NCBI GenBank assembly: GCA_032718475.1
Contig: JAUCBJ010007329.1
Location: 62,001-126,000 of the forward strand
Length of the DNA: 64,000 nt
Reading direction: 5' to 3'
From: Nemertoderma westbladi
Lineage: Eukaryota > Xenacoelomorpha > Nemertodermatida > Nemertodermatidae
A program made the translations under genes and the position numbers. The notes under the pieces were generated by a model. It saw only the letters and a list, made by a program, of their open reading frames with translations, had not been told where the DNA came from and made no database searches. How positions within the stretch are numbered: the stretch's first letter is position 1; each line of letters starts with the position of its first letter. Shown piece after piece: positions 59,723 to 64,000 of this stretch.

Positions 59723-60137
59723 TTTTGATTATTGATAGGCAGCAAATTTAACTGTTGCCAGGGTATCTGTTTGGGCTTGAAAACAATGTAATAGCGTAAG
59801 TAATAATGTGAATATTGACTACATTTGATACACTTCTATCTTATATAACACCGCCACACAATCTATAATAGTCACAGTATGTAATATTAACCTTCATACT
59901 AGGTCATACTGTGGGTTGGGTACCCAACACCAGTTAATAATTATTATCTCTCTAATAATAGTTCTCCAGGGTATTAATTAAGATCACAGCTGTACCACCC
60001 ATCATACCTATAGTTTATCATATTGTGGTACTCAACACGCCCTCCAAGATCGATGAAATCTGTCAATACCGATATGAGGCGATCTTAATAAGAATTTGAG
60101 TGGAATCGCTGCGACTGAGTTTTAGTTCTACAACTAC

Positions 60138-60791
60138 GTCTGAGTGGTACATCGTTCCCCAAAGGCTTAGTGGTACATCGTTCCCCAAAGTCTTAGTGGT
60201 ACATCGTTCCCCAAAGTCTTAGTGGTACATCGTTCCCCAAAGTCTGAGTGGTACATCGTTCTCCAAAGTCTTAGTGGTACATCGTTCCCCAAAGTCTTAG
60301 TGGTACATCGCTCCCCAACGTCTGAATGGTACATCGTTCCCCAACGTCTGAGTGGTACATCGTTCTCCAAAGTCTTAGTGGTACATCGTTCCCCAAAGTC
60401 TGAGTGGTTCATCGTTCTCCAAAGTTTTAGTGGTAGATCGTTCTCCAAAGTCTTAGTGGTACATCGTTCCCCAAAGTCTTAGTGGTACATCGTTCCCCAA
60501 AGTCTGAGTGGTACATCGTTCTCCAAAGTCTTAGTGGTACATCGTTCCCCAAAGTCTTAGTGGTACATCGCTCCCCAACGTCTGAGTGGTACATCGTTCC
60601 CCAACGTCTGAGTGGTACATCGTTCTCCAAAGTCTTAGTGGTACATCGTTCACCAAAGTCTGAGTGGTACATCGTTCTCCAAAGTCTTAGTGGTACATCG
60701 TTCCCCAAAGTCTTAGTGGTACATCGTTCCCCAAAGTCTTAGTGGTACATCGTTCCCCAAATTCTGAGTGGTACATCGTTCCCCAAAGTCT
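60138..60791 (+). repeat. 26-bp minisatellite with 260-bp higher-order period
   Basis: About 25 units read GTCTTAGTGGTACATCGTTC then CCCAAA, with G/T and C/T variants. The pattern of variants from 60222 repeats from 60482, giving a ten-unit higher-order repeat. Open frames on both strands come from the repeat and are not genes. Confidence 0.95.
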
Positions 60792-62048
60792 TGCCATCAC
60801 AAAGTGTTGTGTAATATCGAGTTGGTTGTATGGCATTATCGCGGGAGATTGTTGCTGGTTTCTCTGTCAATGGTTCTTCGTGGATACTTGGAGTTATCCT
60901 TAGGAAACGACGATTTCTTATAAAATAAAACTTCTTATAAACTCTTCTTATCTCTTCTTATAAACTTCTAAAATAATTTAGAAGCTTGACATATTTTATA
61001 CGCACCACTAATGCTTGAGGATTCAATACTACTTTCAATCGATTCAGCGGACCAGATAACCCATAAAAATGCATTGAGCACAAAACTTTAGAGAATTAAC
61101 GAATATTGCAATTTTGAAAATTTGAAGTGCCACGCCCTAATTTTGGTGCACCAAAAATGACGTACCTACACCTACATACTTATATAGAGTAGTAGAGTGT
61201 TCCATACGATTCAGAATCAATAAAAAAAGCCACACCATACATAATTACAAACTTACAAATGACCTTGTAAAATTCGAAAATTTAAAAAAAATTTCTGCTG
61301 GGGACCAAATTTTGAGGTGGAACGTACATCGAAAAGTAGAAATCTAATTGCAACGCCGTTTTTGCAAAAGATGCGCCATTAAATTTGACTAATTATCATA
61401 AAAAATTGGGCTGGTACATAATGTGGTTGCATAGATACAGGAATTAAAATCTAGGAAGGGGCCGAATCCCCCCCCCCCCCCCCAGTGGTAATATGGTTAA
61501 GATTATTTATATTGCAGTACTCTTCCAGTTTATTTAGTCCTGCCTCTATCGAGTTGCCGACTATGACTAAGTCATCTGCGTTTAATAATATCAAGCAACC
61601 AACAGATTCTGCCCAAGAGTAGAGACGGCATTGCAGATCTCCAAATTAAAATCAGTACTTCTTACTTTCTTTTTTTACAAGTAACATAATGGCCCATCTT
61701 GTAAATAAGATGGAAATATCTTTATATATACCTATATACATTGTTCGTTTATTGTAATGATAAATATTCAGTAACAAATATATCAATTAATAAATATATA
61801 CTATCTATGTACCTGAAATTTCTGACACTCCACATGAAAATCTAGTTTATGTAATGTGAAAACAAACTTGCAAACGTACATGTATACCAGTTGATAATAA
61901 TGATGGTGATACAAATACTAAATGTACCAAATATGTATGAATACGACTGATGATAAGAAGAAAACAAAAAAGTAATCAAAACAGTTCCAAAATGAATTTT
62001 GTTGTCTCAGACGATATGGATACACCGACCACAATAATAACTAATAAA
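60792..62048. other. No gene recognised; 3' flank of SET gene B
   Basis: AT-rich, with a C run at about 61470-61485. The last 70 bases match the 3' flank of SET gene A and are presumably untranslated sequence of the leftward gene B. Confidence 0.5.
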
Positions 62049-63590
62049 TTACCTAGACATCACTTCCCTTTTTGCTACGGAAGTTAGATATTTTCGTAGT
62101 ACTTTATCATCTTTCATCTCTTCAATATCATCGACTAGATCTACAGCGTCTATCGCTGATAAGTCTTCATATCGGAATTGCGGTTGTAGAAAAAGGAAAT
62201 TGGTGAAACCTCGAGGTTTCTCACCATCAAACAAACGGTAATACCTCCCCGGTTCCGCGGCCATTGTTATTTTTCTCTTCATTTCTTCTCCTGGAACAAC
62301 TCTAAAACCATACTGTTTTGCAGCAGAGAAACCATACCATGAAAGGAGTTCCTGTCCAGCTAATACGTTGCTAATAACAACCATAAACAGCCGTTTTGTA
62401 TCATGAAATATAACTATATTTTGCTGCTGCTGGTGATTGGCAGAATTTATAAAACGAGCCCAGTTTGAGAATCGAATATCTTCAGAATCAATAATGGTCT
62501 TTATTCCAGACTCCACAGCAACAACCCACTCGTACCTGCCTAGTAAATGTTTATCATCCCTAGCCGTAGTCGTATTACCTTCCAGTCTTATAATAGTACC
62601 TAATGGTATATCTTGAGCAGCAAAAGCCCCCAAACCAGCTCCCCGGATTGACGATTTCTTAATAATAATGTTGGATGGAGTTGTTAACATCGCTCTGTTG
62701 ATCATTCCGGGTATAGTAGGGGAGTTGTGTTGAACAAATATCTGTGTAATATTTACAACAGCTGGTAGGAGTTTGGTAAATATATATTTCTGTATGTAAA
62801 TGGAGGGGTTTCCCAATTTAGGTGAACCTGTTGATTGCGCCTGTTCTATTGGAAAGTTTATTTTCTCACAGTCATCTGTCCAGCCTTTTAATTTATTGTC
62901 ATTGTCACAATTTCCTGATTTAATATGTAATTCATCTAGTGACAAACCAATAGGAATCGTAATTCCTTGATTGGATGGGAGAATAAAATAGGGCCTCGCC
63001 ATAGCGTAACCCATTCCATACCAGGTTAGAAGTTCTTCCCCTTTACTAATGTTTCGAGATGTAATATAGTAAATGTGTTCATTGTACGACTTTGCAACAA
63101 CATTTTGCTCTTCCAAAAAGTTTGCTGCATTGACATATCTCGGCCAATTTGATGATTCAGAATTTTCAGAATTTAATCGCAATGTTGTCGATGAACTTCC
63201 ACGGCTTTCCATAGACCAACTGTAAACATTCAATGACTTATTTGTCTGGCTTCCAGGGTATTCAACTAGACCTCCATATTCGAAGAATGTCCCAATTGTT
63301 AAATCCCTGGCCGCGAATGCACCCAATCCAGCTCCTGGTAAGGTCGCATTTCGCAGTTCTATCCATCCCGGAGGTGCAGTTAGCTTAGATCGATTCGGAG
63401 TTCCAAATGGAATGTCATGATCAGGAAGAAAGGTTAGTGGAGTAATAATTGTTGCATCTTCATGAATATACTTCGTTTGGAAATAACTCTGTACCTTTTC
63501 AATAACTATTCCCATGAAATTTGGTTCATAAATAAAACCCAAGACTATTATGATGGAGATTCCTTTGATAAAGATTCTTGAAGGACTCAT
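62049..63590 (-). CDS. Membrane-anchored tandem PR/SET-domain protein B
   Basis: It is a single exon of 513 codons, a paralogue of gene A with the same order: MSPSRIFIKG start, hydrophobic ISIIIVLGFIY, then two PR/SET domains. SET1 shows GAGLGAFAARDLTIG, NWPRYVNAANFLEEQN and GEELLTWYG; SET2 shows GAGLGAFAAQDIPLG, NWARFINSANHQQQQN and GQELLSWYG. The linker has conserved Cys pairs (KSGNCDNDNKLKGWTDDCEK), which fits a disulfide in a secreted or lumenal protein. The C-terminus is six residues longer than in A. Residues around the linker and SET2 start are almost identical to A, also at silent sites, whereas SET1 and the loop after LEG in SET2 differ strongly. As with A, methyltransferase activity is inferred from family motifs only. 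Substrate and location are unknown. Confidence 0.82.
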   Translation of the reverse strand: MSPSRIFIKGISIIIVLGFIYEPNFMGIVIEKVQSYFQTKYIHEDATIITPLTFLPDHDIPFGTPNRSKLTAPPGWIELRNATLPGAGLGAFAARDLTIGTFFEYGGLVEYPGSQTNKSLNVYSWSMESRGSSSTTLRLNSENSESSNWPRYVNAANFLEEQNVVAKSYNEHIYYITSRNISKGEELLTWYGMGYAMARPYFILPSNQGITIPIGLSLDELHIKSGNCDNDNKLKGWTDDCEKINFPIEQAQSTGSPKLGNPSIYIQKYIFTKLLPAVVNITQIFVQHNSPTIPGMINRAMLTTPSNIIIKKSSIRGAGLGAFAAQDIPLGTIIRLEGNTTTARDDKHLLGRYEWVVAVESGIKTIIDSEDIRFSNWARFINSANHQQQQNIVIFHDTKRLFMVVISNVLAGQELLSWYGFSAAKQYGFRVVPGEEMKRKITMAAEPGRYYRLFDGEKPRGFTNFLFLQPQFRYEDLSAIDAVDLVDDIEEMKDDKVLRKYLTSVAKREVMSR

Positions 63591-64000
63591 GATTTTAATC
63601 CCTGTTTCGATATAATGTCAACTAGAATATGTGGCCATGCAGATTTTCAGTTAAATTCAAACTGTTTGTCAGTGAATACAGGTTAATGAGATTTTTAAAT
63701 TTGTAGTCGAAAGCAACTGAATTGGAATTAATGTATAAATACGTTTACATATAACCAAAAAGAAACACTTAGCGATAGCCAGGACTCAGAGCTACGAGAT
63801 ATTTATATCAAATTTATCCTTTAGGTTGCCAAATTTAAGTTTCTATTCCAGACGCGATAGATGATTGTGTTGCCAAGAAATTGTATTGTGGTAGTATCGA
63901 TCGTGGCACACCTTCGTGGATATGAGAATATGTGCTGAACAAGTTTGAAAGAATTACTTGAAGGTAGTTGGTGTTCATCGTGTCCTTGCATGCAATAATG
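63591..64000. other. Upstream flank of SET gene B
   Basis: Presumed promoter side of the leftward SET gene. No TATA element or other gene could be assigned with confidence. Confidence 0.4.

Noticed and set aside
60138-60791. Regular direct repeats that could suggest a CRISPR array
   Set aside because: Units are contiguous 26-mers with no unique spacers, and the window is animal DNA; this is a minisatellite.

Overview
The window is nuclear DNA of an animal, most likely an aquatic invertebrate; the sequence does not let me name the species. The reasons are: AT-rich DNA with introns and minisatellites, two BEL/Pao LTR retrotransposons (a metazoan-restricted lineage), AP-endonuclease LINEs with microsatellite tails, a decayed PHD/FLYWCH gene of the kind carried by MULE transposons of invertebrates, and PRDM9-like PR/SET domains. 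Nearly all of it is mobile or repetitive DNA. The only intact host-like genes are two related tandem-SET genes.

Layout. 1-2.4 kb: remnant of a three-exon PHD-like + FLYWCH gene, followed by a scrap of a LINE. 2.4-21.0 kb: BEL/Pao copy 1 (18.6 kb, near-identical 1.18-kb LTRs, 5-bp target duplication CTGGT), inserted in that LINE scrap. 21.2-26.2 kb: no gene found, short tandem repeats. 26.2-28.8 kb: LINE copy A (+ strand). 28.9-29.3 kb: an unidentified ORF. 32.0-33.6 kb: membrane-anchored tandem PR/SET gene A (- strand). 35.3-38.6 kb: a 40/44-bp minisatellite. 39.4-58.4 kb: LINE copy B (- strand, about 3.1 kb) split by BEL/Pao copy 2 (15.8 kb, LTRs with about five differences, target duplication ATCAG). 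58.7-59.6 kb: a fragment of a different LINE. 60.1-60.8 kb: a 26-bp minisatellite with a 260-bp higher-order period. 62.0-63.6 kb: tandem PR/SET gene B (- strand).

The BEL elements are the main discovery candidate. They are about twice the usual size of the group. Their order is LTR, a 2.2-2.3 kb leader, one gag-pol frame of about 2,700 codons, a 1.6-kb structured spacer, a third ORF of about 1,415 codons, then LTR. ORF3 is not a recognisable envelope: it lacks an obvious signal peptide or membrane anchor, and carries a Cys/His region with a CX2CX4HX4C knuckle and a strongly basic C-terminus. A GC-rich RNA fold upstream of its ATG is preserved in both copies, with a pair-preserving change in one helix. 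Each copy carries its own disabling lesions, so neither looks autonomous as read, although LTR identity says both inserted recently.

The second candidate is the pair of SET genes. Each encodes an N-terminal hydrophobic segment followed by two PR/SET domains and no zinc fingers. The two paralogues share an almost identical central tract, including silent sites, beside clearly diverged flanks, which suggests recent gene conversion around variable loops.
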